This document shows positions 1 to 8,096 of a stretch of 64,000 bases of DNA, in pieces. Source of the DNA: Lentilactobacillus buchneri (GTDB lineage Bacteria > Bacillota > Bacilli > Lactobacillales > Lactobacillaceae); the NCBI RefSeq assembly GCF_018314255.1, contig NZ_CP073066.1:1364001-1428000 (forward strand), read 5' to 3'. The notes beneath the pieces were generated by a model. The model saw only the letters and a list, made by a program, of their open reading frames with translations. It was not told where the DNA came from and made no database searches. Both the position numbers and the translations under genes were made by a program. Position 1 is the first letter of the stretch. Every line of letters begins with the position of its first letter.

Positions 1-88
1 TAAAATACTTTTGATGAGAGAATGTTACATTTAATGTGTAAGGTATTAACTTTTAGATTGGCAATGGGGTACAATATTTGTAACAAAC

Positions 89-964
89 ATGATTGGAAGG
101 ATGATCATTATCAAGCCGAGTGTATTAATTGCAGAAGATTTTTCCGCGGTCGGCAGGCTTTCGGCTACTGCCGCCATCGCCGTATTTTCAGCGTTTGGAC
201 TGCAAACGGCAACCTTGCCGACAGAACTGCTTTCAACTCAAACAGAAGGTTTTGGAACGCCTACTACTCAGAATACTGATTCTTTTATCAGGCGGGCAAC
301 TGGTCACTGGAATGGGTTGGATGATCTTCAATTTAATTCAGGAATCGTTGGTTACGTTGGTAAGATTAGTACGGCTAACCTTTTGTACGACTATCTCTCG
401 GGAGTTAGCCTGCCTGACCTGCTGATTGATCCGGTTTTGGGTGATCAGGGTAAAATGTATGCCGGCTTTGAACCTGGCTACTTGGATGCCATTAAGCGAC
501 TCGCATCAATTGCCACGATTATTACCCCAAACATTACCGAATTGGGGCTGCTCAGTGGAGAACGCCTCCGAGTTAATGCCAGTGATGACCGAATTCATCA
601 AGCTGTTACCGATTATCGTGAAGCGACCCACTCCAAAGCCAAGGTAATTGTCACCGGAGTCCACCGTGACGGTGGGATTGGCTGTGTCTATGTCAACGGC
701 GACCAACTCAAATGGGCCGGCTCGCCTTTAATCGGCGGTCATTTTTATGGCACCGGTGATCTATTTTCAGCACTGTTAATTGGGTATTTGAACTTTAAGC
801 TGGATTTTGATACAGCGGTTCAAAACGCAGTTATTGGGGTGTACGATGCGGTGAGTCTGACCAGCCGCGCACCACAGCACCAACGGAAATTTGGGTTGAA
901 TTTGACCAGGTCATTGTACAATGTGGCGAAGTTTACGTTAGGACAAACAGGGGAAGAAGTGTAA
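89..964 (+). CDS. pdxK: Pyridoxal/pyridoxamine kinase (PfkB/ThiD-like)
   Basis: This ATP-dependent cytosolic kinase phosphorylates pyridoxal, pyridoxamine or pyridoxine in vitamin B6 salvage. The N-terminus (LIAEDFSAVGRLS) and the C-terminal GGHFYGTGDLFSALL stretch are typical of the ribokinase-fold pyridoxal kinases; the Asp of GTGD is the expected catalytic base. At about 290 residues it is full length. The start is uncertain: ATG at 89 and ATG at 101 are both in frame, and neither has a well-spaced ribosome binding site. A possible promoter (TTAACT 46-51, TACAAT 70-75) lies just upstream. UPF0340 and ECF-transporter genes follow almost without gaps, so the three look like one B6-salvage operon. 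Hydroxymethylpyrimidine kinase is the main alternative reading. Confidence 0.85.
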   Translation: MIGRMIIIKPSVLIAEDFSAVGRLSATAAIAVFSAFGLQTATLPTELLSTQTEGFGTPTTQNTDSFIRRATGHWNGLDDLQFNSGIVGYVGKISTANLLYDYLSGVSLPDLLIDPVLGDQGKMYAGFEPGYLDAIKRLASIATIITPNITELGLLSGERLRVNASDDRIHQAVTDYREATHSKAKVIVTGVHRDGGIGCVYVNGDQLKWAGSPLIGGHFYGTGDLFSALLIGYLNFKLDFDTAVQNAVIGVYDAVSLTSRAPQHQRKFGLNLTRSLYNVAKFTLGQTGEEV

Positions 965-967
965 AAG

Positions 968-1555
968 ATGGATTTACAAACAATCAAGCGTGATTTGTCG
1001 GCTGTCTTAACTGAATATTTTGAGCGGGTGACATTCCCGGAAAATGGCATTTTTGTGGTTGGCTGCAGTACCAGTGAAATTTCTGGTGACTGGAAGGGGA
1101 CTAATTCCAGATTGGACGTTGGTCGAGCCGTTGTGTCGACTTTGGAAGAATTTTTAATTCCACGCAATATTCATGTTGCCATTCAGGGCTGTGAGCACAT
1201 CAACCGGGCCCTCTTGGTTGAACGGAAGGTTGCCGAGCGCAATAATTTAGAAATTGTTTCCGTGGTTCCGGCAATGCATGCCGGTGGCGGTACGCAAGTC
1301 GCTGCTTATGAACGAATGGATGACCCAGTTGAAGTGGAGCACATCACGGCATTTGGCGGTATCGACATCGGGGGAACCGAGATTGGGATGCACGTTAAAT
1401 ACGTTCAGATTCCAGTCCGCATGACCAATCGCCGTGTCGGTGCGGCGAATGTGGTCTGCCTTTCTTCACGGCCAAAATTGATTGGCGGAAGTCGGGCCAA
1501 GTATGATTTTACTGAAGCAAATAAAGAAGATTATGTATTGGGAGGAAGTCAGTAA
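968..1555 (+). CDS. UPF0340 / TIGR01440 (YwlG-like) protein
   Basis: This is a 195-residue conserved protein of the UPF0340 (YwlG) family, recognised from GIFVVGCSTSEISG near residue 27 and the glycine- and arginine-rich segments after it. The family is widespread in Firmicutes and no biochemical role is established that I can name. It starts three bases after the pyridoxal kinase stop, and its stop overlaps the start of the ECF transporter gene, so it is almost certainly co-transcribed and translationally coupled. The link to B6 salvage rests on position only. There is no signal peptide or membrane segment, so it should be cytosolic. Confidence 0.8.
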   Translation: MDLQTIKRDLSAVLTEYFERVTFPENGIFVVGCSTSEISGDWKGTNSRLDVGRAVVSTLEEFLIPRNIHVAIQGCEHINRALLVERKVAERNNLEIVSVVPAMHAGGGTQVAAYERMDDPVEVEHITAFGGIDIGGTEIGMHVKYVQIPVRMTNRRVGAANVVCLSSRPKLIGGSRAKYDFTEANKEDYVLGGSQ

Positions 1556-2067
1556 TGGATCGTAAAAGTGTAGGCGGCAAGGTCAGCAGTGATATTTTCA
1601 AGGTTGTTTTAACGGCGATGTTTATCGCCGTCACGGTTGCGATCAGCCGCTTTTTTATCATCCCAATTCCAATGACCCATGGCAATATCAATCTGTGTGA
1701 CGCTGGAATCTTTATCAGCGCGCTGTTGCTGGGACCGAGAGTCGGCGGAGTTGTCGGTGGTGCCAGTGGTTTCTTGTTGGACCTGATCTCCGGTTATGGT
1801 CAATATATGTGGTTTTCACTGATTGTCCACGGCGCAGAAGGCTTGATTGTCGGCTTGATCGCTGGTAAAAATACCGATCGCAAGTGGACCAAGCTGATCG
1901 CCGTTTCAGTCGGGATCGTCATTATGGTAATCGGCTATTTTGTGGCAGACTCGGTTCTGTATAACATTTATGCCGGCTATATTGGGATTGGCACCAACTT
2001 GATTCAAGGAGCAGTCGGTGCCTTAATTGCTTATTTGGTAACGCCACGGCTTAAGAAGCGCATCTAG
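1555..2067 (+). CDS. ECF transporter S component, probable pyridoxine/HMP type
   Basis: This 170-residue integral membrane protein has about six hydrophobic segments and no ATPase domain, as expected for the substrate-binding S component of an energy-coupling-factor transporter. Such proteins use a shared EcfAA'T module encoded elsewhere. The N-terminal TAMFIAVTVAISRFF segment carries the Ala-rich motif that S components use to dock to EcfT, and the following PMTHGNINLCDAGIF segment resembles the HmpT/PdxU subgroup. Being coupled to a pyridoxal kinase gene, pyridoxine-type vitamers are the best substrate guess. A thiamin-precursor (hydroxymethylpyrimidine) S component is the alternative. A terminator follows within about 25 bases. 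Confidence 0.8.
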   Translation: MDRKSVGGKVSSDIFKVVLTAMFIAVTVAISRFFIIPIPMTHGNINLCDAGIFISALLLGPRVGGVVGGASGFLLDLISGYGQYMWFSLIVHGAEGLIVGLIAGKNTDRKWTKLIAVSVGIVIMVIGYFVADSVLYNIYAGYIGIGTNLIQGAVGALIAYLVTPRLKKRI

Positions 2068-2088
2068 TATGAGGTAATCGTCATTTGG

Positions 2089-2117
2089 GTCTGCAGATTA
2101 TCCTGTAGACTTTTTTG
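2089..2117 (+). terminator. Terminator of the B6-salvage operon
   Basis: GTCTGCAG (2089-2096) pairs with CTGTAGAC (2103-2110) with one G-U, followed by six T residues. It closes the three-gene operon ending at 2067. Confidence 0.75.
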
Positions 2118-2254
2118 TTTTACAGCTTTAAGTGGCGTTGGAAAAGAGAATTTGAATTTTGTCTTGCCGAAATTGTAGTAATTCAGTGATGCCGTTGCGG
2201 GTAAACAGTGTTTGAGCTACCAAATTCGCCCGGTTAAAGTTCATCCTCAAAATA

Positions 2255-2407
2255 GCCGAGTCGCAGGCCGCCGGCATTGCCAGCAGTAGTGTCCATGCTG
2301 TTGAAGCGACTGAAAGTCGCGATTACAGCATCTTGGTATTTCGAGACTACAGGCTCGAAATCCAAGCCACTACAGCAGGCAGAGCCGGCGGCCTGCGACT
2401 CTGCGGC
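2255..2407. other. Large three-way-junction foldable element, unknown
   Basis: This gene-free stretch folds into three nested helices. P1 pairs 2258-2291 with 2368-2401: 18 perfect GC-rich base pairs at the base, then more pairs with three mismatches and one G-U. P2 is 2295-2331 (ATGCTGT/ACAGCAT enclosing GCGAC/GTCGC). P3 is 2332-2366 (CTTGG plus ATTTCGAG pairing with CTCGAAAT plus CCAAG, one bulged T). P2 and P3 are contiguous, so the shape is a compact cloverleaf. It lies after the B6 operon terminator and ahead of a promoter for pepC, so it is not part of either obvious transcript. It could be a small RNA, a DNA cruciform or a folded mobile element. I cannot tell which strand, if any, is transcribed. 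Confidence 0.7.
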
Positions 2408-2468
2408 AGTAATCAGCACATCTAATAGATTTCTGTTGAACAAGTAAGCATAAGCAACAGATGCCACA

Positions 2469-2497
2469 TTGCGACCAACCAAGAAAAGATTTACAAT
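2469..2497 (+). promoter_or_regulatory. Probable pepC promoter
   Basis: TTGCGA (2469-2474) and TACAAT (2492-2497) are separated by 17 bases, giving a start near 2504, about 24 bases ahead of the pepC ATG. Confidence 0.6.
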
Positions 2498-2527
2498 ATG
2501 ACACAATTACATAGGAGGGATGTCTGA

Positions 2528-3853
2528 ATGACTGATAAGAATAGTGTTTTAACGGAGCAAGATTTTTCAGCACTCCACAATGATTTCAAGAATGCACCTA
2601 AGAGTGATGTGCTGTCGAAGATAATCGAACAAAACGGCATCAACCAAGCAGCTCAGGATCCGGATGCCCAAGTGCGATTGAATCCAGTATTTTCAGTGGA
2701 CCTCCAGACCGGTTCGGTGACCAACCAGAAGCAAAGTGGTCGCTGCTGGCTGTTTTCTTTGGTGAACACTTTACGGCATCAGTTTGCTGCTAAGTATAAG
2801 GTGAAGGATTTCAACCTTTCACAAAAATACCTGTTCTTCTGGGATAAAATTGAGCGCGCCAACATCTTCTATGACCGAATTTTAGCGACCGCCAGTCGGC
2901 CGGCTAATGACCGGGAAGTTGAAAATTATTTGAGCTTCCCTGGCGACGATGGCGGCCAATGGGCGATGGCAGCGGCATTGGTCCAAAAATATGGTGTGAT
3001 GCCGGTCAGTGATTTTCCGGAAACGGCGAACGTTGAGAATACCGGTGCTTTTGATACGGTTATGAACCGCAAACTGCGGATTGACGCTGCCAAACTGCGG
3101 TCGATGGTCAAGGATGAAAAGAGCGATGAGGCGATCAGTGTCGCTCGCAAACAAATGCTGAGTGAAGTCTACCGAATCACGGCCTATTCATTCGGTGAAC
3201 CACCGGCAACCGTTGATTTTGCCTATCGCGACGATGACAAAAAGTATCATCGGGTCTCCGGTCTACCCCCTCAACAATTCTATGATCAATACTTCGGTGT
3301 CGATTTGGATGATTATGTGGTGTTAGCTAATTCCCCGGAAAAAGATTACAACCAATTATATTCACTGCCAAGTCAAAATAACGTTGTCGGCGGCAAGCAG
3401 ATTGCCTTCTTAAATCTGCCGATGGACGTTTTAAAGGCCGCTACCATTGCCCAACTCAAGGATGGCGAAACGGTCTGGTTTGGCAACGATGTGCTTGAAC
3501 AAATGGACCGCAAGAAAGGCTATCTGGACAGTCACTTGTATCGCTACACGAAACTGTTCGATGTCGACTTGGAGATGGACAAGGCAGCCCGGCTGCAATA
3601 TCATCAAGCCGAAGTGTCGCACGCGATGACTTTCACTGGGGTTGACCTTGATGGTGAGACGCCCACTAAATGGAAAGTTGAAAATTCCTGGGGTGACAAG
3701 AATGGTGAGAAGGGCTACTTCACCATGAGTGACGATTGGATGGACGACTACGTCTACGAAGTCGTGGTCCACAAAAAATACCTTTCAGATGATCAAAAGG
3801 CCCTATTGAAGCAAGCACCAGTGGAGCTGCCGGCGTGGGACTCCTTGGCGTAG
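2528..3853 (+). CDS. pepC: Aminopeptidase C (C1B cysteine peptidase)
   Basis: PepC is a cytosolic bleomycin-hydrolase-type cysteine aminopeptidase that trims N-terminal residues from imported oligopeptides, usually as a hexamer. The catalytic triad is visible: Cys73 in QSGRCWLF, His365 in VSHAMTF and Asn386 in VENSWG. The 441 residues match the usual length of the lactic acid bacterial enzyme, and no signal peptide is present. AGGAGG about ten bases before the ATG fixes the start. It is monocistronic, with its own promoter upstream and a strong terminator downstream. It probably works with the oligopeptide transporter further along the window. Confidence 0.95.
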   Translation: MTDKNSVLTEQDFSALHNDFKNAPKSDVLSKIIEQNGINQAAQDPDAQVRLNPVFSVDLQTGSVTNQKQSGRCWLFSLVNTLRHQFAAKYKVKDFNLSQKYLFFWDKIERANIFYDRILATASRPANDREVENYLSFPGDDGGQWAMAAALVQKYGVMPVSDFPETANVENTGAFDTVMNRKLRIDAAKLRSMVKDEKSDEAISVARKQMLSEVYRITAYSFGEPPATVDFAYRDDDKKYHRVSGLPPQQFYDQYFGVDLDDYVVLANSPEKDYNQLYSLPSQNNVVGGKQIAFLNLPMDVLKAATIAQLKDGETVWFGNDVLEQMDRKKGYLDSHLYRYTKLFDVDLEMDKAARLQYHQAEVSHAMTFTGVDLDGETPTKWKVENSWGDKNGEKGYFTMSDDWMDDYVYEVVVHKKYLSDDQKALLKQAPVELPAWDSLA

Positions 3854-3922
3854 GGTTGAAGCTGAATGGCTTGATGCAAATTAGACGTTGCCTAAATTGA
3901 TTTAGAAGAATATTAGGTTATC

Positions 3923-3954
3923 AAAAAGGGAATCCCAGCTGGGATTCCCTTTTT
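3923..3954. terminator. Bidirectional terminator after pepC
   Basis: A perfect palindrome (AAGGGAATCCCAGCTGG plus its mirror) is flanked by A and T runs, so it can stop transcription from pepC. Before the ISL3 insertion it could also have served the opposing gdpD gene. Confidence 0.9.
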
Positions 3955-3980
3955 GATGTCTTGGATAACTAATTTTCTTC

Positions 3981-5443
3981 GGTTCTTCGTCAACTGTTGT
4001 TGGTGAACAAAATATTGGAGTTCTAATCACTTGGTGATTAGAGCTCTTTTTGTATGAACTCGAAAAGCGAACAGCACTCTTAGCCGGAATCTGAAGAAGT
4101 TTCGGTAACCAAATCCAGTGCGTTTAATGACTTTAATCTTGTTGTTTGAACCTTCTAAGGGCCCGTTGGTGTAATGGTGAGTAAAGGTATTGCCAATTTC
4201 ATCATGATGAGTCGCTAGGGTCTGGAGGGTTGCCAACATCTCTTCCGAGCAGCCCTCTAAGTGATGGAATACTTGATTATAGTTGGGCCAATCACGGTTT
4301 TTGATGGTTTCACGTAACCGATTCATCACGTTGTAAGTTTGCTTGAGCTCGGGATCAATGTCCAATAAAGCATCAACCACATCAGTGGCAGTCGCTGGAT
4401 AAGGGAAGTTTGTCCACTTACGGAAAGCTTCGTAGTTGAGGTGATTTTCCGGCGTTAATAATAGTTTCCAATAGCGTTTTAGGGCGTGATACTCGCGTGA
4501 GGAAGTCGCCAGGGTTTTCATGAGGCGCACCCGCGTCTTATTAAAAGCTCGATTTAAAGCGTTAACCAAGTGGAACGGATCGATGACAACGATGGCGTTC
4601 GGAAAGATCTGCCCCACCAATTTGGGATAGGTATAGTTCATATCGGTGACGATAATTTTCACATTTTCTCGCGCAGCCTGGTCGTAATGCTGGAAATACT
4701 TTTGAAGCTGATAGATGGTCCTAAAGGGTAACAGGTCGATCAATTCGTGGGTTTCCGCGTCCATAAATTCAAAGCTCATCGCGTCGGTGGCGCTCTTAGT
4801 GCTTTTAACTTCGTCCATGAGGAGAACTTTTGGTAAATAGTGCCAGTTGGTTTGAAAGTCCCGTTCAGCGCGCAAGAGCTGCCGACCAACGAATGAATCC
4901 GAAGTGGATAACTCATCGGCAATGTGTTTGAGCGAAACCGGTTCGGTCAGTTTTTCTAAGCATTGTTTGCGGGTCGTATTTGAAATCGTGCAGTGTTTCG
5001 GCACCGCATTCGTCTGCGCCAGGAAATTGGTATGACAAGCCTTACAGTGAAAGTTTCGCCGATTGAGACACAGGATAACGGTGCTGCCCAATGTTTTTGC
5101 GAATCTAATGGTGGTCTTCCGCCAACCATAGCCAATAATTTGGTGATCATTGATAATCCCACAATTGCGGCATGCCTTGGGGGTGTAGTTTAGGGACCCC
5201 ACCAATCGAATCACTCCATCATCACCCACTTGTCCTTCCTCAATTATTAAGTGTTCATCATCTATTCCTAACAACATTTTCGTAGTATCATTTGACATAG
5301 GGCATTTCCTTTCTTGACTTAATTCTGTGGTGGGAGCAAGTTAACGGACGGGAGATGTCCGCTTTTTTATTCTAATGATAAACAAAAAATCTGTCATCAG
5401 TAATAGATAAAAATCTATTACCAACAACAGATATTGTAGAACC
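3981..5443 (-). mobile_element. Complete ISL3-family insertion sequence (1463 bp)
   Basis: The left end begins GGTTCTTCGTCAACTG at 3981. An imperfect inverted copy (18 of 25 positions) ends with GTAGAACC at 5443. The 8-bp direct repeat TTTTCTTC flanks both ends (3973-3980 and 5444-5451), which is the target-duplication length of the ISL3 family. The single transposase gene is read on the minus strand. The element sits at the very 3' end of the gdpD gene and changed its C-terminus. Confidence 0.93.
4027..5298 (-). CDS. tnp: ISL3-family transposase
   Basis: This 423-residue transposase moves the surrounding element. The N-terminal zinc ribbon (CRNCG near residue 44, then FHCKACHTNF) and the helix-turn-helix region after it are typical of ISL3 enzymes. 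The acidic catalytic residues lie in LLMDEVK, VTDMNYTYP and the C-terminal EGSNNKIKVIKR motif. The reading frame is intact from ATG to stop, and AAAGGAAA precedes the start, so it may still be active. Length is normal for the family. Confidence 0.95.
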   Translation of the reverse strand: MSNDTTKMLLGIDDEHLIIEEGQVGDDGVIRLVGSLNYTPKACRNCGIINDHQIIGYGWRKTTIRFAKTLGSTVILCLNRRNFHCKACHTNFLAQTNAVPKHCTISNTTRKQCLEKLTEPVSLKHIADELSTSDSFVGRQLLRAERDFQTNWHYLPKVLLMDEVKSTKSATDAMSFEFMDAETHELIDLLPFRTIYQLQKYFQHYDQAARENVKIIVTDMNYTYPKLVGQIFPNAIVVIDPFHLVNALNRAFNKTRVRLMKTLATSSREYHALKRYWKLLLTPENHLNYEAFRKWTNFPYPATATDVVDALLDIDPELKQTYNVMNRLRETIKNRDWPNYNQVFHHLEGCSEEMLATLQTLATHHDEIGNTFTHHYTNGPLEGSNNKIKVIKRTGFGYRNFFRFRLRVLFAFRVHTKRALITK

Positions 5444-7230
5444 TTTTCTTCATCCTGCAATTCATTCGAATAAATCAACAACCGCTGAGCATAACTTGGA
5501 TGATCAAACGTAGAATTGATGGTTGATTGAAGCTCAGTTAAGTTGTCAGTAATAATCCCGTCAACGTTCAAGAATAGCATTCGGGTCATGTCGTCTTCGT
5601 CATCGACCGTCCAGGCATACACTTGTTGGTGGTGGAAATGCGCCTCGTTGACAAACGTTTCGTTCAACGTGGTTTCTTCCATGGTGTAAGCATTGGCCTT
5701 GGTTTGGGGGAACGAGAAGTTGTACGGCAAAATATAGCTGACAAATAATTTAGGAGCCTGCTTCTTTAAGCCGCTGATCACATGATAATCCAGTGAATGG
5801 ATCCGATCGTGATCCCGCAGCAGGCGGTTTTCGTAACGTTTAATAAATAGCTGCAGCATGTTTTGACTATCGTGACGAGTAGTTTTAATTTCAACCAATA
5901 GCTTTTGGTGATCATGTTCAGCAGCCCGCAGATACTGATTAAAGCTGGCAATGTGGGCCGTGTGGCCGTTCTCATGAACTTTCATCTTGGTCATTTGGGA
6001 GAGGGTCAATTGATAAGGATCTTTATTCACCCCGGCCAGGTTCCACAGATTTTCATCGTGCATGACCACAAATTGATGATCGCGGGTTTCGTGGAGGTCC
6101 ATTTCAACGTAATCAGGCTTTTCTTTGCTGGTTTTGTTCAACGCCGGAATTGTATTTTGAACACCGTTACCGTCATCTACCCCACGGTGGGAAATCGTGA
6201 TGGGTTTGGTCAGCAGTGCTCCTTGAAGATAGACAGCATTAAAGGCCACGTCTCCGACCAAAAACAGGCCAATCAGAAGGGCTCCCATGACCCGCCGACC
6301 AATCCGTCGCTTTCGGGGTAAACGGACCACAGCCGCCGTTGAATGCCATTTGGACTCATCCAAGACCATTAACAAGATGAGCATGAAGACAACCACACTA
6401 AACGAGGCGACAATTCGTTGCCAGACGGTCAACAGGCCCATGTTGGTGACCGCACCAACAAAGCTAATCACTTTTGACTGGGCATCCAGGTAAGTCTGGA
6501 AAAGGTAAAGTAAATACGATACCAAGGTCGTTGACGCGAAGCTGATGATTCCCAGTACGAAGATCCGCCAGAGATACTGCCAGGTATTGTGGCTGGTCAA
6601 CTGCCAGCTGTTCTTGGCGGCTTCCAGGCCCTTTTGATGGTGAATAATCATCATCGGCAGGACTTGGATCAGTCGAATTCCCAAGTAAAAGACGGCAACG
6701 CCCAGGACTGTGAGCAGGATTGCAATCAACGGATTCTTTTCCAAATCGTCCAAGATAAAGACGGGGATGGTCGCTTTTGAAAGCAGTGGTGAGTTCAGGT
6801 AGGCAACTGAAAATGGCAGAACTAAAATAAAATAGCCAATAAAGAACAGGAAGCTGCCCAGTCGCAATCCACGCATGTCATGGATGGCAATTTTAAAAAC
6901 TCCCCAGAGACTCAAATTTTGTTTGAGGGCGATGTTGTTAATCCCAGAGAGCAGAAACGCGAACTGCCAAAAGACCATCGCAAAGATAACCAGCAGCAAA
7001 ATGAACAGTTCCACCACCGCCAGTGGTCGTTGGGTCAAAAGCCAGACCGCATTCGTATACGATAAGTAGGGGATCCGGTTCACTTGGAGAATCAGGCCAG
7101 TCATATACTGCATGATTGGCACAACAACGATGCCCAACAGTAGATTAATCACAATAACTAAACTGACGTAAGCCCCCCAATTCTGAAAAAACGTTCTGAT
7201 TGACCGCTGTAATAGTTTGTTGCCCTTCAT
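5341..7230 (-). CDS. Membrane glycerophosphodiester phosphodiesterase, C-terminus altered by ISL3
   Basis: The N-terminal half is a multi-span membrane domain (GPDPase_memb type, about residues 15-340). The C-terminal half is a GDPD catalytic domain starting at ITISHRGVDDG, with the expected HRG, YVEMDLHETRD and VVMHDENL metal and substrate motifs. It likely hydrolyses glycerophosphodiesters or trims lipoteichoic acid at the membrane. AAGAAGG precedes the ATG at 7230. Removing the ISL3 element and one target copy restores an original ending of ...NELQDEEN-stop. In this strain the last residue is replaced by about 34 IS-encoded, partly hydrophobic residues ending KKRTSPVR. The catalytic domain is otherwise complete, so function may survive. 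Confidence 0.88.
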   Translation of the reverse strand: MKGNKLLQRSIRTFFQNWGAYVSLVIVINLLLGIVVVPIMQYMTGLILQVNRIPYLSYTNAVWLLTQRPLAVVELFILLLVIFAMVFWQFAFLLSGINNIALKQNLSLWGVFKIAIHDMRGLRLGSFLFFIGYFILVLPFSVAYLNSPLLSKATIPVFILDDLEKNPLIAILLTVLGVAVFYLGIRLIQVLPMMIIHHQKGLEAAKNSWQLTSHNTWQYLWRIFVLGIISFASTTLVSYLLYLFQTYLDAQSKVISFVGAVTNMGLLTVWQRIVASFSVVVFMLILLMVLDESKWHSTAAVVRLPRKRRIGRRVMGALLIGLFLVGDVAFNAVYLQGALLTKPITISHRGVDDGNGVQNTIPALNKTSKEKPDYVEMDLHETRDHQFVVMHDENLWNLAGVNKDPYQLTLSQMTKMKVHENGHTAHIASFNQYLRAAEHDHQKLLVEIKTTRHDSQNMLQLFIKRYENRLLRDHDRIHSLDYHVISGLKKQAPKLFVSYILPYNFSFPQTKANAYTMEETTLNETFVNEAHFHHQQVYAWTVDDEDDMTRMLFLNVDGIITDNLTELQSTINSTFDHPSYAQRLLIYSNELQDEEKVLQYLLLVIDFYLLLMTDFLFIIRIKKRTSPVR

Positions 7231-7347
7231 GTTCGAATACCTTCTTTGATCAAGTTGAATGGTTTTATCCTACCATAACTGACTGTTTAACAGCGAAATA
7301 AGGCCCGGGGGCTGGTAACGCGCTCCTTTTGAGGCTTACGCAGGATA

Positions 7348-7383
7348 CAAAAAAACAACGGCAAAAGTGATTCTGCCATTGTC
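7348..7383 (-). terminator. Terminator of the lipoprotein gene
   Basis: On the minus strand CAATGGCA pairs with TGCCGTTG (one G-U) and is followed by seven T residues, 18 bases beyond the stop at 7401. Confidence 0.8.
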
Positions 7384-7400
7384 TCTTCTGGTAAAATTAA

Positions 7401-7958
7401 TTAGTCTTTGGGCGTTACCCAAACTTGGGGAGCCGGATCGTTATCCAGGTTTCGAACGACCTTATAGCCGGTCACTGCCAGCTTAGACTGGTGGTTCTTG
7501 CCGCTAACGGTATTTTTCACTGAAATTGTCTGATGCATTGGGATATCCGAAAGTTTACCCTTCATGTAAATCACCGGTTTGTCAGCCGAGTCATTCTTGA
7601 AGGTGTACTTCAAAGTTCCCTGTTTGTCCAGATCATTTGCCTGCTTAGCTTCACTGTAGGTCTTGTACATCTTGTTGACACTGTAAATGGTCACGGTATG
7701 GTTCTTAGAATTGAATTTGTAGGCATCGATGCCTGATTTACTGTTGTAATTAATCGAACCATTCATGTACCAAAGATTATCGCTTGATGTTAACAGTTGC
7801 TTAGCGGATTTATCTTGAGTCTCGTTTTGCATGCTGGCCTTATTAGAATTGTTGTTGGAACTCTTATTTGAAGAACTGCTGCAGCCAGCCAAAATTAGTG
7901 CAAAGCTTGCAACAACCGCCAAGATGGCAGCTAATGATCTGTGCTTTTTCATTTCCAT
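7401..7958 (-). CDS. Putative lipoprotein, unknown function
   Basis: I do not recognise the mature part. A lysine-containing N-terminus (MEMKKHRS) leads into a hydrophobic stretch and the lipobox LILAGC, so the protein should be lipidated and held on the outer face of the membrane. A Ser/Asn-rich linker follows, then about 130 residues with a repeated basic, beta-rich pattern (YMNGSINYNSKSGIDAYKF). GAGGTGA six bases upstream favours the ATG at 7958 over the in-frame start 27 bases further out. It stands alone with its own terminator. Confidence 0.8.
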   Translation of the reverse strand: MEMKKHRSLAAILAVVASFALILAGCSSSSNKSSNNNSNKASMQNETQDKSAKQLLTSSDNLWYMNGSINYNSKSGIDAYKFNSKNHTVTIYSVNKMYKTYSEAKQANDLDKQGTLKYTFKNDSADKPVIYMKGKLSDIPMHQTISVKNTVSGKNHQSKLAVTGYKVVRNLDNDPAPQVWVTPKD

Positions 7959-8096
7959 AATCACCTCATACGTTGAAATTATCACATAATACTGTCAAAA
8001 TCTAGTAGTAGCGTTCAATATTAATAATTGATACAAAAGTTTAACAAGATCGCAACTTCAAAAAGGGTAAAATTTAGTAGAGGGGAGGCAATTCAA

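Noticed and set aside
2255..2407. tRNA or tRNA-like gene
   Set aside because: The helices are far too long, and there is no T-loop or anticodon-like arrangement.
2234..2506. 90-codon minus-strand open frame across the three-way-junction element
   Set aside because: It has no ribosome site, and its sequence is largely dictated by the two arms of the hairpins. It looks like a by-product of the palindrome.
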